Assembly: GCF_030864005.1 (NCBI RefSeq)
Contig: NZ_CP132976.1
Span: 5,642,001-5,706,000, forward strand
DNA: 64,000 bases
Reading direction: 5' to 3'
DNA from: Achromobacter seleniivolatilans
GTDB taxonomy: Bacteria > Pseudomonadota > Gammaproteobacteria > Burkholderiales > Burkholderiaceae_B
Below are positions 45,945 through 54,414 of this stretch, piece by piece. The position numbers and the translations under genes were made by a program. Every line of letters starts with the position of its first letter. Position 1 is the stretch's first letter. The notes beneath the pieces are model-generated. The model was not told the DNA's origin. It made no database searches and saw only the letters and a program-made list of their open reading frames with translations.

Positions 45945-47454
45945 TCATGCCCATCACGCCCAACGCGCCCTTGATGAGCGGAATCGCGACGGGCGAGATG
46001 TGGCGTCCCAATGGAATGCCCGCATGGTCAAAGCGCGTCAGCATCGTGAAGTCGTTGTTGCGCCCGGTCAGGTCGTCGCTGATGGCGCGGCCGATCCGCA
46101 CTGTCTGCGCCACGCCGTGCCCGCTCCAACCATGCACCATATAAACCGGAATGTCGCCAGCGCTCTTGCGGCTGTCGGTGGCGCCGTTCAGGGTCAGGTC
46201 GCTGATACCGCTCCAGGAGTATTCCAGCTCAGGCTTTTCCAGTTGCGGAAATACGGTCTTGATGCGGTCCAGCAGGTAGTTGTTGACGTCACGCGGTGAC
46301 CAGGAGTTGCCCGTGCCCTGGCCGCCGAAAAGCAGCCGGTTGTTGCGCACGGCCCGGTAGTAGTCGATCTGCAATTGGGTGTCGTACACCGGCATGTCGG
46401 CAGGAAGCAGTTCGCGCACAGGATGCGGCAGTGGCGGCGTGACGGCGACATAAGTGAAGAACGGCACCGTGGTGGAACTTCCAGGCATGAACTGGAAGGT
46501 GGAGCTGTGTACGGCCAGTACGACAGCTTTGCGCGCGGTGATCGCTCCCTTCTCCGTGGTCACAAGCGTGCTGCCGGGAGCCTCCTGAATGGCCAAGGCC
46601 TGGGTGCCGTCGTACACGCGGCCGCCCAGTTTGACGAAGCCGTGCACCATGCCGCGCAATAGCGCCAGAGGATGCACTTGACCACCGGTGCTATCGATGG
46701 CCGCTCCAAAATAGATGTCGGACTTGACGTACTGATCCTTCAATTCGTGCCTGCCGATGATCTTGACGCCCGAGTCGCCCAGGCGCAGTCTGGCGTCGGC
46801 GTTTTCGACCAGCGCGCCCATATGGCCAGCATGCACGGCCGCCGTGATGTGGCCACGCTTGCGGTCGCATTCAAAGTGATGGCGTGCGCGCAGTCCGTCG
46901 ATGACGTCCATGGCTTCAACAGAAGCAAAACGCCACAAGCGCCGCGCGTCTGCCAGGGACAAGTTGTCCAGCATGGTGCCCGCTTCCCAGCGCGCGAGTC
47001 CGGGCGTCATCTGGCCGCCGTTGCGGCCCGAGGCGCCCGAGCCGATATGGTCTTTTTCAATCAAGACCACATCAACACCGGCTTCCGCCAGATGCAGGGC
47101 GGTGGAGGCGCCCAGCAAGCCGCCGCCGATGATGACGACCTCGCAGCTCAGGTCGCCGGGCAGTCCGCCGAACGAGGGCCATTCGGATAGCGATGCTTCG
47201 TAGTAGTTTGCGGGCATGGCGCCGGGGGCGGCGTCTTTGCGCCAGTTCCAGATGCGGTTGTCGATGCCCAATCGTGTGGGCGCTTCGCGGGCGTCTTCAA
47301 GCAGCTCTGGCGTGGCGCTGCCGCCTGTGCTGGCTTGTCCAAATACTCGATTGGGCCATAGTGCCAGTCCGCCTGCGGCGGCCACGGCGGTTGATGCGGC
47401 CGTGGCCGTGGCGGTCTTGAAAATGAATTCGCGTCTGTTCAGAGTCATGTCCAT
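45916..47454 (-). CDS. Tat-exported FAD-dependent amine oxidoreductase (DAO family)
   Basis: A 512-residue flavoprotein. The N terminus is a twin-arginine signal (NRREFIFKTATATAAS with a hydrophobic core and VFGQ cleavage region). A linker follows, then the FAD Rossmann motif VVIIGGGLLGASTALHLAEA (GGGLLG at 110-115) and GASGRNGGQMTPGL, which resemble PuuB-type gamma-glutamylputrescine oxidases and glycine oxidases. It probably oxidises a small amine or amino acid outside the cytoplasm. AAGGA lies just before the first of two close ATGs (47454, 47448). The start overlaps the DUF805 gene by 10 bases. An aldehyde dehydrogenase in the same cluster would process the aldehyde product. Confidence 0.87.
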   Translation of the reverse strand: MDMTLNRREFIFKTATATAASTAVAAAGGLALWPNRVFGQASTGGSATPELLEDAREAPTRLGIDNRIWNWRKDAAPGAMPANYYEASLSEWPSFGGLPGDLSCEVVIIGGGLLGASTALHLAEAGVDVVLIEKDHIGSGASGRNGGQMTPGLARWEAGTMLDNLSLADARRLWRFASVEAMDVIDGLRARHHFECDRKRGHITAAVHAGHMGALVENADARLRLGDSGVKIIGRHELKDQYVKSDIYFGAAIDSTGGQVHPLALLRGMVHGFVKLGGRVYDGTQALAIQEAPGSTLVTTEKGAITARKAVVLAVHSSTFQFMPGSSTTVPFFTYVAVTPPLPHPVRELLPADMPVYDTQLQIDYYRAVRNNRLLFGGQGTGNSWSPRDVNNYLLDRIKTVFPQLEKPELEYSWSGISDLTLNGATDSRKSAGDIPVYMVHGWSGHGVAQTVRIGRAISDDLTGRNNDFTMLTRFDHAGIPLGRHISPVAIPLIKGALGVMGMINPADMVSF

Positions 47455-47846
47455 ATTCCTTGGAAACGCCTGCCCTGGCGGCCGGCTTCTTGGGGGGCGG
47501 GGCCATAGCGGTTGCTGCCCGAGGTGCCGCGCGGGATCATGAAACCCTGCAAAACAAGCGTGCCAAGCAGGGGCAGCGCGTGCAGCAGGTTCCACCAGCC
47601 GCTGCGGCCGGTGTCGTGCAAGCGTCGTGTTGAGACGGCCAGAGCCGGCACCAGGGTCAGCATCAAATAACCCGCCGTGAACCAGCCAAACAAGATTTCT
47701 GGGTTGGCCACAGCCAGCGCGCGTTCGGCGTATGAAATGCCGAGCACGGCCAGCACCTGGCACAGGACGAAGGTCCAATACTCTTTGCGCCGCGCCCGGC
47801 CTGTAAAGACGGCGTATTGCTTCAATGCTCGCAAGTACCAGTTCAT
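47445..47846 (-). CDS. DUF805 inner-membrane protein
   Basis: A 133-residue membrane protein with the DUF805 signature: YAVFTGRARRKEYWTFVL near the N terminus and ALAVSTRRLHDTGRSGWWNL in the middle, with four hydrophobic helices and a charged tail. The family is common in bacteria and has no known function. It is translationally coupled to the downstream FAD oxidoreductase gene by a 10-base overlap. The 108 bases upstream to the Cache-like gene contain nothing recognisable. Confidence 0.89.
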   Translation of the reverse strand: MNWYLRALKQYAVFTGRARRKEYWTFVLCQVLAVLGISYAERALAVANPEILFGWFTAGYLMLTLVPALAVSTRRLHDTGRSGWWNLLHALPLLGTLVLQGFMIPRGTSGSNRYGPAPQEAGRQGRRFQGIWT

Positions 47847-47954
47847 GGGTGTCCTCCCGTTTGAAAAGATGTGCCGATACCGCGCCCGTCAGGGGCGCAG
47901 GTGACGCATGGCGCGCCTGTTGGGGTAGGGGGCCGCGCAGATTGCGCGGGCGGA

Positions 47955-48725
47955 TCAGCGCGCCGTGCGCGGTGGCTGCAGGCCGACCGGCGGGCTACGC
48001 GGTACGCGTGGGGGATTGGGCGGCAGCACAACCAGGCGCAGGCCGGTTGGGCTGCTGCCCTGGATGTCGCTGGCGTGCGGTTTCCAGAGTGAGCCCGGGC
48101 GGATGCCGCGCGCTGTCGAGGTCACGACCCGGGTGTCTTGATTGATAACCAGCGCAGGGCGGCCGATGGCGCGCAGCGCGGGCAAGAGCAAGCGGTCCAG
48201 CGTGGAAACCAATACGTCGACGGCCGTCACACCGGCAAACGCTCCGCCAATCAGGACGGGATGCGCGGCCGTGATCGTATAGGCGCCGTTGCAGATGTAG
48301 TCCACATAAGGGCCATCGACAACAGGCTCGCATTGACGGGCGGGCAGATCGAACCAGGTAAATGCGCGAAAGTCCAAACGCTGCCGTGTTTCCTGATTGC
48401 GCTCCAATTGCGCGCGCTGCATGGATCGCCCCTCTTGCCGCCACCATTCCAGTGTCCAGTAGCCGTCGCCGGAACCCGCAGGCGCGGCATAGCTGGCAAA
48501 ACCCGCGCCGTTGCACCAGGTGTTGTTGCGCAACGCATCCTGAATATGAGACTGCAGTGCGCTGCGGTGGTCGCCTGACAGAAGAATGCCCGTGCCTGAC
48601 TCCGGACGCTGATCCCACAGAATCAGGCTTGCGGCCTCAGCCAGCGATTCCGCAGCGCACCGGGCATCTGTCAGGACGCGGTCCAGAATGTCGGTGGCGT
48701 GATCGATGCGTGTGCCTTCGTCCAT
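47955..48725 (-). CDS. soluble PDC/Cache-like sensor domain protein without output domain
   Basis: A 256-residue protein with no signal peptide and no membrane helix. The centre (about 85-200) looks like a single Cache/PDC domain: FTWFDLPARQCEPVVDGPYV, then YITAAHPVLIGGAF (in a slightly different form), AGVTAVDVLVSTLDRLLLPA and LVINQDTRVVTSTARG. In known proteins this domain is extracytoplasmic and joined to a transducer; here it stands alone and ends in a Pro-rich tail. The gene is 33 bases downstream of the GntR gene on the same strand, so it may act as a ligand-binding partner in the control of the amine cluster. This is inference from context. Confidence 0.68.
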   Translation of the reverse strand: MDEGTRIDHATDILDRVLTDARCAAESLAEAASLILWDQRPESGTGILLSGDHRSALQSHIQDALRNNTWCNGAGFASYAAPAGSGDGYWTLEWWRQEGRSMQRAQLERNQETRQRLDFRAFTWFDLPARQCEPVVDGPYVDYICNGAYTITAAHPVLIGGAFAGVTAVDVLVSTLDRLLLPALRAIGRPALVINQDTRVVTSTARGIRPGSLWKPHASDIQGSSPTGLRLVVLPPNPPRVPRSPPVGLQPPRTAR

Positions 48726-48758
48726 CTGCCGTCTCCTGTTCTGCCGCGGGTTGCGCGG

Positions 48759-49514
48759 TCATCGGTCCGCGTGGATGTTCGGGGATGGCGGTGTTGCGGC
48801 GATGCGCAGCTTGTATTCCAGCAGATGGTCGGTAAGCGTGTTGATCAGGTCTTGCGCGAGCGCGCCGCTACGGGCGTCGTCACCGTCGCGCAGCGCCGTC
48901 AACAGCAAGAAATAGCCATCGACAATGTCGGCGTGTACGGCCGCGTCTTGATAGAGCGCGGCGACCAGGGGCGCCCATTCAGCCTGAATGGCCAGCTCCT
49001 GATTGGCCAGCCGGGCAGACTGTGAGTGGCTGGCCAGCATCAGCAGGCAGCGCATATCTGCCTGGGCGCGGGCCTGCGGCGCGGTAGCCGCTTCGAACAG
49101 GCCGATCTGCTGCGTCAGCCGCAGATGCTCGTCGGGCGTGGATCGCAACGCGGCCAGTTTTGCGCTGTGGCTGATGACTGCGCAATGCAGTTCACCCAGG
49201 TCGGCCAGATCGCCCGACGTGGCCAGATGCAGCGGGTGGCGCTGCAACATCATCTCGACCGGAACCACGCACACAAAACTGCCGCCGTTGCGGCCGCGCC
49301 GGGTGTCGATCAGTTGCCTTGCGCGCAAGGTGTTCAAGGCTTCGCGCATGGTGACTGGCGACACGCCCATCAGCCGGGACAGCTCGTTCTCGTTGGGCAG
49401 TTGTTCGTCGGCATGCAACAGGCCCGAGACGATGGCGTTGCTCAGGCGTTCTACGATTTGTTCCGAGCGCGTGCCCTGGCCGATCGGGGCAAAGGCGATG
49501 GCGTGAGCGGTCAT
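48759..49514 (-). CDS. FadR-subfamily GntR transcriptional regulator
   Basis: A 251-residue regulator: winged HTH (about 15-85: SEQIVERLSNAIVSGLLHAD, then LSRLMGVSPVTMREALNTLR and a wing GRNGGSFV) and a C-terminal all-helical FCD ligand-binding domain (about 100-240). FCD regulators bind carboxylates and often a metal. ATG 49514 has GGAG eight bases upstream. It begins the minus-strand subgroup regulator-Cache-DUF805-FAD oxidoreductase and follows the SnoaL/aldehyde dehydrogenase genes, so it is the likely regulator of this amine/aldehyde cluster. Confidence 0.89.
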   Translation of the reverse strand: MTAHAIAFAPIGQGTRSEQIVERLSNAIVSGLLHADEQLPNENELSRLMGVSPVTMREALNTLRARQLIDTRRGRNGGSFVCVVPVEMMLQRHPLHLATSGDLADLGELHCAVISHSAKLAALRSTPDEHLRLTQQIGLFEAATAPQARAQADMRCLLMLASHSQSARLANQELAIQAEWAPLVAALYQDAAVHADIVDGYFLLLTALRDGDDARSGALAQDLINTLTDHLLEYKLRIAATPPSPNIHADR

Positions 49515-49565
49515 GGGAGAACTCCGGGGCAAGAGAATGTAGCGGGCATCATTACACGGGAATCG

Positions 49566-50339
49566 TCAGAATATGCCGTGCTTGTGCGCGGCCTGGCCGT
49601 CTTCCGGCACCGGCATGATGACATCCCAGAGTTCGGCGATCTTCCCGTCTTCAACTCGCCACAGCTCAAAATAAGCGTGGCGCTCGCCTGCGATGCTGCC
49701 TTCGGAATGAGTCAGCACAAATTGGCCTTCTGCGACCGTACGGTGGATACGGCTGTACTGAAGCGCCTTGCCGTCTTCGCGCAATTGGTTCAGGAAGTCG
49801 ACCACGGCCACCGTGCCGTCTGCAATGTCGGGGCTGTGCTGGCGGAACTGTGCGCCATTGCCGTAGCGGGTGAAGGCGTCATAGTCGCCATCGATCAAGG
49901 CGCGTTTGAAAAACGCCGTGACCAGCTCTCGGTTCTTCTCGGTGTCTTGCGAGGAGCCTGGCTCCGTCGGGCCGTCCAGCTGCGTGCGCCCGCTGGCGTT
50001 TGGAGGGGCTTCGGGCGTCAGCCCGTGCCAATGTTCGACGATGTGGTTGTCGGCAACGCGATAGATATCGAAGCTCATCATCGGCTGATCGCCGAAGCCC
50101 GTGTAGCGGCCGTGGATGGCGACCAGATCGCCATCCACCAGCACGCGGTGCGCTTCATGCGTCATGGTTGGATAGTTGTGGATCAGCTTGCGCAAGATAT
50201 CCTGCCCGTTCCTGACCCGAGGCGAGTGATCGATAAAGCGCGGCGAAAAATAGCGGTCCAGCGCTCCGGTATCACGCAGCGCAAAGAGCTCATGGTGGGC
50301 GCGGGCGACGCGGTCGCGCAGCGTATTGGCCTTGGTCAT
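49566..50339 (-). CDS. tandem SnoaL-like (NTF2-fold) protein
   Basis: A 257-residue cytoplasmic protein made of two SnoaL/NTF2-like domains, about 5-110 (with RYFSPRFIDHSPRVRNG and EHWHGLTP) and about 130-250 (with RYGNGAQFRQHSPDIADG and AELWDVIMPVPE). The paired FIDHSP/FRQHSP histidines lie at the pocket rim as in SnoaL-type cyclases and dehydratases. Two domains in one chain are less common than the usual single domain. It is 14 bases downstream of the aldehyde dehydrogenase gene, so it probably serves the same pathway; the reaction is unknown. Confidence 0.8.
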   Translation of the reverse strand: MTKANTLRDRVARAHHELFALRDTGALDRYFSPRFIDHSPRVRNGQDILRKLIHNYPTMTHEAHRVLVDGDLVAIHGRYTGFGDQPMMSFDIYRVADNHIVEHWHGLTPEAPPNASGRTQLDGPTEPGSSQDTEKNRELVTAFFKRALIDGDYDAFTRYGNGAQFRQHSPDIADGTVAVVDFLNQLREDGKALQYSRIHRTVAEGQFVLTHSEGSIAGERHAYFELWRVEDGKIAELWDVIMPVPEDGQAAHKHGIF

Positions 50340-50353
50340 GGAGGTCTCCTGGT

Positions 50354-51784
50354 TTAGTCGTGTGAGCTCATCACGTGCTTGATGCGCGTGTATTCCTCAA
50401 AACCGTAAGCGGACAGATCCTTGCCATACCCCGACCGCTTAAACCCGCCGTGAGGCGCCTCTGCTGTCAGCGGAATGTGCGTGTTGATCCACACGGTGCC
50501 AAAGTCCAGGTCGCGCGACATGCGCTGCGCGCGGCCATGATCGCGGGTCCAGACGCTGGACGCCAAACCATATTCGACGTCGTTCGCTTTATGGATGGCA
50601 TCTTGCTCGTTGGAGAATGTCTGCACCGTGATGACGGGCCCGAAGATTTCGGTTTGGATGGCTTCGTCGTGTTGCTGCAAGCCGGTGATAACGGTGGGTT
50701 CGAAGTAATAACCGGGGCGGTCTGCCCGGTGGCCGCCGGTTTCAACCCGGGCGTGTGCTGGCAAGCGTTTGATAAAGCCTTGCACGCGTTCCAGCTGGCT
50801 GGCGTTGTTGAGCGGCCCGTAGAGCGCGTCCTGATCGTCCGGTTCGCCGAAGCGGGTGGCTTTGGCGGCTTTCACCAGTTTGGCGACGAACGCGTCATGC
50901 ACGGATTCGGCAACGATGACGCGCGCTGCAGCGGTGCAGTCCTGCCCCGCATTGAAATACCCCGTCATGGCAATATGTTGCGCGGCTTTATCCAGGTCGG
51001 CATCTTCAAATACCACCACGGGCGCCTTGCCGCCCAGTTCCAGGTGAGCCCGGGCCAGGTTGGCCGCAGCGGATGCGGCGACCTGCAAGCCGGCGCGCAC
51101 CGAACCGGTGATGGACACCAGCGCAGGCGTCTTGTGCGAAACAACCTTGGCGCCAGTGGCGGCGTTGCCCAGCACGACGTTGAACGCGCCTGCGGGAAAG
51201 AACGGTGCAGCGATTTCGGCCAGAAGCAATGTGCTTTCCGGGGTGCTGTCGCTGGGCTTGAGCACGACGGTGTTGCCCGCCGCCAGGGCCGGCGCGATTT
51301 TCCATACTGCCATCATCAGCGGGTAGTTCCACGGGGTAACCTGGCCGACCACGCCCAGGGGTTCGCGGCGGATGCTGGATGTCAGGCCTTCCATGTATTC
51401 GCTGGTGGCCTTGCCTTCCAGAAAACGGGCAGCGCCAGCAAAGAAGCGGATCTGATCCACGCACACGGCGACCTCTTCGGAGGCAATCAAATGCTTGAGC
51501 TGACCGGTGTTGCGGCTTTGTGCTTCGACCAGGCGGTCGCTGTTGGTTTCCACCGCGTTGGCCAATTGCAGCAGCGCTTTCTGACGCGTGGACGGGGTGC
51601 TTCGGCCCCAGATCTTGAATGCATTGCGGGCTGCTGCGTAAGCGCGGTCGACGTCGGCCTCGTTGGCGTTGGGCGAGCGGGCATACGGTTTGCCGGTCAC
51701 CGGGCTGATCAGGTCAAAGTACTCGGAGCCGTTGGACTCAACGTATTGGCCATCGATGAAATGCTTCAGTGTCGGCATTGCCAT
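50354..51784 (-). CDS. NAD-dependent aldehyde dehydrogenase (aminobutyraldehyde dehydrogenase-like)
   Basis: A 476-residue ALDH. Conserved parts are GVVGQVTPWNYPLMMAVWK, HLELGGKAPVVVFEDADLDK (general-base Glu), NAGQDCTAAARV (catalytic Cys) and EIFGPVITVQTF. It resembles gamma-aminobutyraldehyde/betaine aldehyde dehydrogenases (PatD class), which convert omega-amino aldehydes to acids; together with the amine-oxidase-like flavoprotein in the cluster this suggests polyamine or amino-alcohol breakdown. It is the first gene of the minus-strand run. An AT-rich segment with inverted ATAAATA/TATTTAT (51813-51819, 51839-51845) upstream is the likely promoter. Confidence 0.93.
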   Translation of the reverse strand: MAMPTLKHFIDGQYVESNGSEYFDLISPVTGKPYARSPNANEADVDRAYAAARNAFKIWGRSTPSTRQKALLQLANAVETNSDRLVEAQSRNTGQLKHLIASEEVAVCVDQIRFFAGAARFLEGKATSEYMEGLTSSIRREPLGVVGQVTPWNYPLMMAVWKIAPALAAGNTVVLKPSDSTPESTLLLAEIAAPFFPAGAFNVVLGNAATGAKVVSHKTPALVSITGSVRAGLQVAASAAANLARAHLELGGKAPVVVFEDADLDKAAQHIAMTGYFNAGQDCTAAARVIVAESVHDAFVAKLVKAAKATRFGEPDDQDALYGPLNNASQLERVQGFIKRLPAHARVETGGHRADRPGYYFEPTVITGLQQHDEAIQTEIFGPVITVQTFSNEQDAIHKANDVEYGLASSVWTRDHGRAQRMSRDLDFGTVWINTHIPLTAEAPHGGFKRSGYGKDLSAYGFEEYTRIKHVMSSHD

Positions 51785-51881
51785 GGTGATCTCCCGGTGA
51801 TTGGTGGTGATGATAAATATATTCTCTGATGTTATAGGTATTTATTCTGCTGGGGTTTTCCCGTAACGTTGAAGTGCATAG

Positions 51882-52028
51882 TTATTTGGCGCCGGCCTTG
51901 CGCTGTGTGCGGTCACGCACGTACAGGCCCGCCAGCCGCTCAGCCCAGACGGCAACACGGAAATAGAGGCTATGGATTGTCGTCGAGCGGACGAGGGATG
52001 GGCGCGGTTTGCGCAGGGGTTCGGCCAT
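51882..52028 (-). CDS. possible small basic protein (48 aa)
   Basis: Within a 326-base gap (51785-52110) lies a 48-residue frame: MAEPLRKPRPSLVRSTTIHS, then LYFRVAVWAERLAGLYVRDR and a basic tail. Its composition looks protein-like (aromatic residues and a central amphipathic helix), but there is no strong ribosome-binding site and I know no family. It sits between the TctC-like gene and the aldehyde dehydrogenase gene. The rest of the gap holds only the AT-rich promoter segment near 51813-51845 and a GC-rich hairpin near 52087. Confidence 0.35.
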   Translation of the reverse strand: MAEPLRKPRPSLVRSTTIHSLYFRVAVWAERLAGLYVRDRTQRKAGAK

Positions 52029-52074
52029 CTGCGCTGCATACTCGGAGCAGAGCGCGCGGCGATGGGCTCGGCAG

Positions 52075-52099
52075 ATCGGGGCGGCCGTGGCCGCCCGAT
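52075..52099 (-). terminator. GC-rich hairpin after the Bug receptor gene
   Basis: An 8-bp stem GGGCGGCC/GGCCGCCC (52079-52086 and 52089-52096) extended by ATC/GAT, 11 bases after the receptor stop codon on the minus strand. No T run follows, so termination is only possible. Confidence 0.42.
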
Positions 52100-52110
52100 A
52101 CGGCGATGCG

Positions 52111-53076
52111 CTATTCCGCTTTCAACCCCGCCTGCACGATCAGCGGCTGCCACTTCAGGCGTTCACTACGGGCAAATGCCGCCAGGGCCTCTGGTGTGCC
52201 CCCACCGGGTTCATGGCCCAGATCCAGCAGCCGTTGCTGCACCTCAGGACGCGCCAGAATCTTGGCGACCTCGGCATTCAGCTTCGTCACGACGGCGGCA
52301 GGCGTACCTTTTGGGGCGTACAAGCCGTTCCAGGCGATGACTTGAAAACCGTCGATTCCTTGGGCCGCTACCGATTTCACGCCGGGTAGCAAGGCGGACT
52401 CTTTCAACGACGTCACCGCCAACGGCCGCAGCTTGCCGCCGGTGATGAAGGGGCGAGCGGCGCTGATGGTGTCGATGCCGATTTGCACTTGCCCGCCCAT
52501 CAGGTCGGTCGTGGCGGTGGCAGAACCCTTGTAGGGGATGCCGCGTATGCTGCCGACGCCCTGTTGCTTAAGCAGTTCGAAGACCAGCCGCGCCGTAGTG
52601 CTGGGCATGCCCACGTTGACGCTGTCGGGTTTTGCCTTGGCGGCGTCTTGCAGGTCCGCCAGGCTGGCGTAGGGCGACGTCGGGGTGGTCAGCAGCACCA
52701 TCGGAAACGAGCTGACCAGCATGATGGGTTCGAAGTCTTTTTCCGGGTCGAACGAAGTCGACGCATACATGTATTGATTCAGTACGTGCGTGCCGTTGGT
52801 GCCCATCAGCAGCGTGTAGCCGTCAGGCGCTGCGCGGGCGGCTTCCGACGCGCCGATATTGCCCCCGGCGCCAGGGCGGTTTTCAACAATAAAGGGTTGG
52901 CCCAGGGCTTTGGCCAGATACTCGGCGAGATAACGCCCGGCCACGTCGGTGCCTTGGCCTGCCTGATAGGGGACGATGATTCGTACTGGCTTGGTGGGAT
53001 AGGCGTCCGCCGCCGCGGCTAGCGGGGCGCACAGGGCAGACGCCGCTAGCGCGGCAATCAGTCGAAGCGTTTTCAT
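52111..53076 (-). CDS. Bug-family (TctC) tripartite tricarboxylate transporter receptor
   Basis: A 321-residue periplasmic binding protein. The signal peptide ends at about AAAADAYP. The Bug family signature is clear: KPVRIIVPYQAGQGTDVAGR, IVENRPGAGGNIGASEAARA, PDGYTLLMGTNGTHVLN and GVGSIRGIPYKGSATATTDL. Such receptors bind carboxylates and are greatly expanded in Bordetella and Achromobacter, usually far from TctAB membrane genes as here. It is the last gene of the CoA ligase-MaoC-CoA transferase run, so it probably captures the acid that this cluster activates. Confidence 0.93.
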   Translation of the reverse strand: MKTLRLIAALAASALCAPLAAAADAYPTKPVRIIVPYQAGQGTDVAGRYLAEYLAKALGQPFIVENRPGAGGNIGASEAARAAPDGYTLLMGTNGTHVLNQYMYASTSFDPEKDFEPIMLVSSFPMVLLTTPTSPYASLADLQDAAKAKPDSVNVGMPSTTARLVFELLKQQGVGSIRGIPYKGSATATTDLMGGQVQIGIDTISAARPFITGGKLRPLAVTSLKESALLPGVKSVAAQGIDGFQVIAWNGLYAPKGTPAAVVTKLNAEVAKILARPEVQQRLLDLGHEPGGGTPEALAAFARSERLKWQPLIVQAGLKAE

Positions 53077-53114
53077 GGTGGTCTCCTCGTTTTTTATTTG
53101 GCAGATTTATGGCG

Positions 53115-54359
53115 TTACTGCTTCGGAGGAGGCCAGCGCGGCAAGACACCCTGTTCCCGCAGGGCCGCGATTTGGGATTCGTCGAGGCCGGCCTCCCGGA
53201 GGACCTCGTCGGTGTGCTGCGCATAAGCAGGGGGCAGGCGGTTGATTTGCGGCGGGGATAACGACAGCCGGACGGGCGCGCCGATGCCGTGATATCCAGC
53301 GCGGTCGATGCGCATGCCGCGGTGTGTTGCGTGCGCCTGCTCAAAGGCTTCGGGCACGCTGTTGACCGGGCCGGCGGGTACGCCGAGCTGCATCAGATCG
53401 TGGCAGACGGTGTCGCGCAAGCGCGTCGCCAACGCGTCTTCGATCAACGTGCGCAGCGCCGAGCGGTGTTCCAGACGCGACCGGTTGTTGGCAAACCGCG
53501 GATCTTCCCGCAATGGCGAAAGGCCAGCGTAGTCGCAGAACTTGTGGAACTGCCGATCATTCACAATGCCCAGGAAGAGCGCGCCGTCCTGGCACGCAAA
53601 ACGGTCATAAGGCGCGATATTGGGATGCGCGCTGCCCAACAATCCGGGGGCGCGTTGGGTATGCATCCAATTGGCCGCGTGCGGCACCAGCAGGCTGAGT
53701 GCGGCGTCGAATAGCGTGACTTCAACACGTTGCCCCTGGCCGGTGCGTGCGCGGCTGTACAACGCCAGCAAAATGCCGGCCTGCGCGGTATAGCCCGTCA
53801 GGTGATCTACGATGGGCACGCCGATGCGGGTCGGGCCGCTATCTGGGTCGCCGTTCACGCTCATCAGTCCGCACATGGCTTGCAGAATGGCGTCGTAGCC
53901 GGGCAATCCACCCAGCGGGCCATCATCGCCAAAGCCCGAGATGGCGCAGTAGATCAGATGCGGAAAGCGGTGCTTCAGGTCCGTCTCGTAGTCGAGCCCC
54001 CACTTGGCCATGGTGCCGGGAAGGAAGTTCTCGACCAGGATGTCCGCGTCTTCCAGCAGGGTCAGCAAGGTGTCTCGTCCCCCGGCCAGAGACAGATCCA
54101 GCGCAATCGCGCGCTTGCCGCGATTGACGGCCGTGAAATAAGCCGCGTCGCCATCGGCATTGACGGGCGGCCCCAAGGTGCGCGTCTCGTCGCCGCCGGG
54201 CGGTTCGACCTTGATGACATCGGCGCCCTGGTCGGCCAGCATCTGGGTGCACAACGGCCCCGCCAGCACTCTGGACAGATCGATGACGCGTATACCCTCC
54301 AGCGCGCCCTGCGGGCGCGCTTCGGGGGCGGGTGCAGCATGCTCCGATGAACCAGACAT
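53115..54359 (-). CDS. family III CoA-transferase (CaiB/BaiF)
   Basis: A 414-residue CoA-transferase. Conserved parts are IRVIDLSRVLAGPLCTQMLA, VIKVEPPGGDETR, NRGKRAIALDLS, ENFLPGTMAKWGLDY and GLPGYDAILQAMCGLMS, in which the Asp of GYD is the catalytic residue of the formyl-CoA transferase fold. These enzymes move CoA between carboxylic acids, for example in carnitine, oxalate, bile acid or itaconate/mesaconate metabolism. The substrate cannot be named. Together with the CoA ligase and the MaoC-like gene in the same run it forms an acid degradation route. Confidence 0.93.
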   Translation of the reverse strand: MSGSSEHAAPAPEARPQGALEGIRVIDLSRVLAGPLCTQMLADQGADVIKVEPPGGDETRTLGPPVNADGDAAYFTAVNRGKRAIALDLSLAGGRDTLLTLLEDADILVENFLPGTMAKWGLDYETDLKHRFPHLIYCAISGFGDDGPLGGLPGYDAILQAMCGLMSVNGDPDSGPTRIGVPIVDHLTGYTAQAGILLALYSRARTGQGQRVEVTLFDAALSLLVPHAANWMHTQRAPGLLGSAHPNIAPYDRFACQDGALFLGIVNDRQFHKFCDYAGLSPLREDPRFANNRSRLEHRSALRTLIEDALATRLRDTVCHDLMQLGVPAGPVNSVPEAFEQAHATHRGMRIDRAGYHGIGAPVRLSLSPPQINRLPPAYAQHTDEVLREAGLDESQIAALREQGVLPRWPPPKQ

Positions 54360-54414
54360 CGTCGACCTCGATTTGGTCAGGTGCTATGCGCGGGTGGCGC
54401 AGAGGGCCGGAGCT

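Noticed and set aside
51785..52345. Plus-strand frames of 60-158 codons over the gap and the Bug receptor gene
   Set aside because: They overlap a certain gene antisense, lack start signals and have Arg/Pro/Ser-rich shadow composition.
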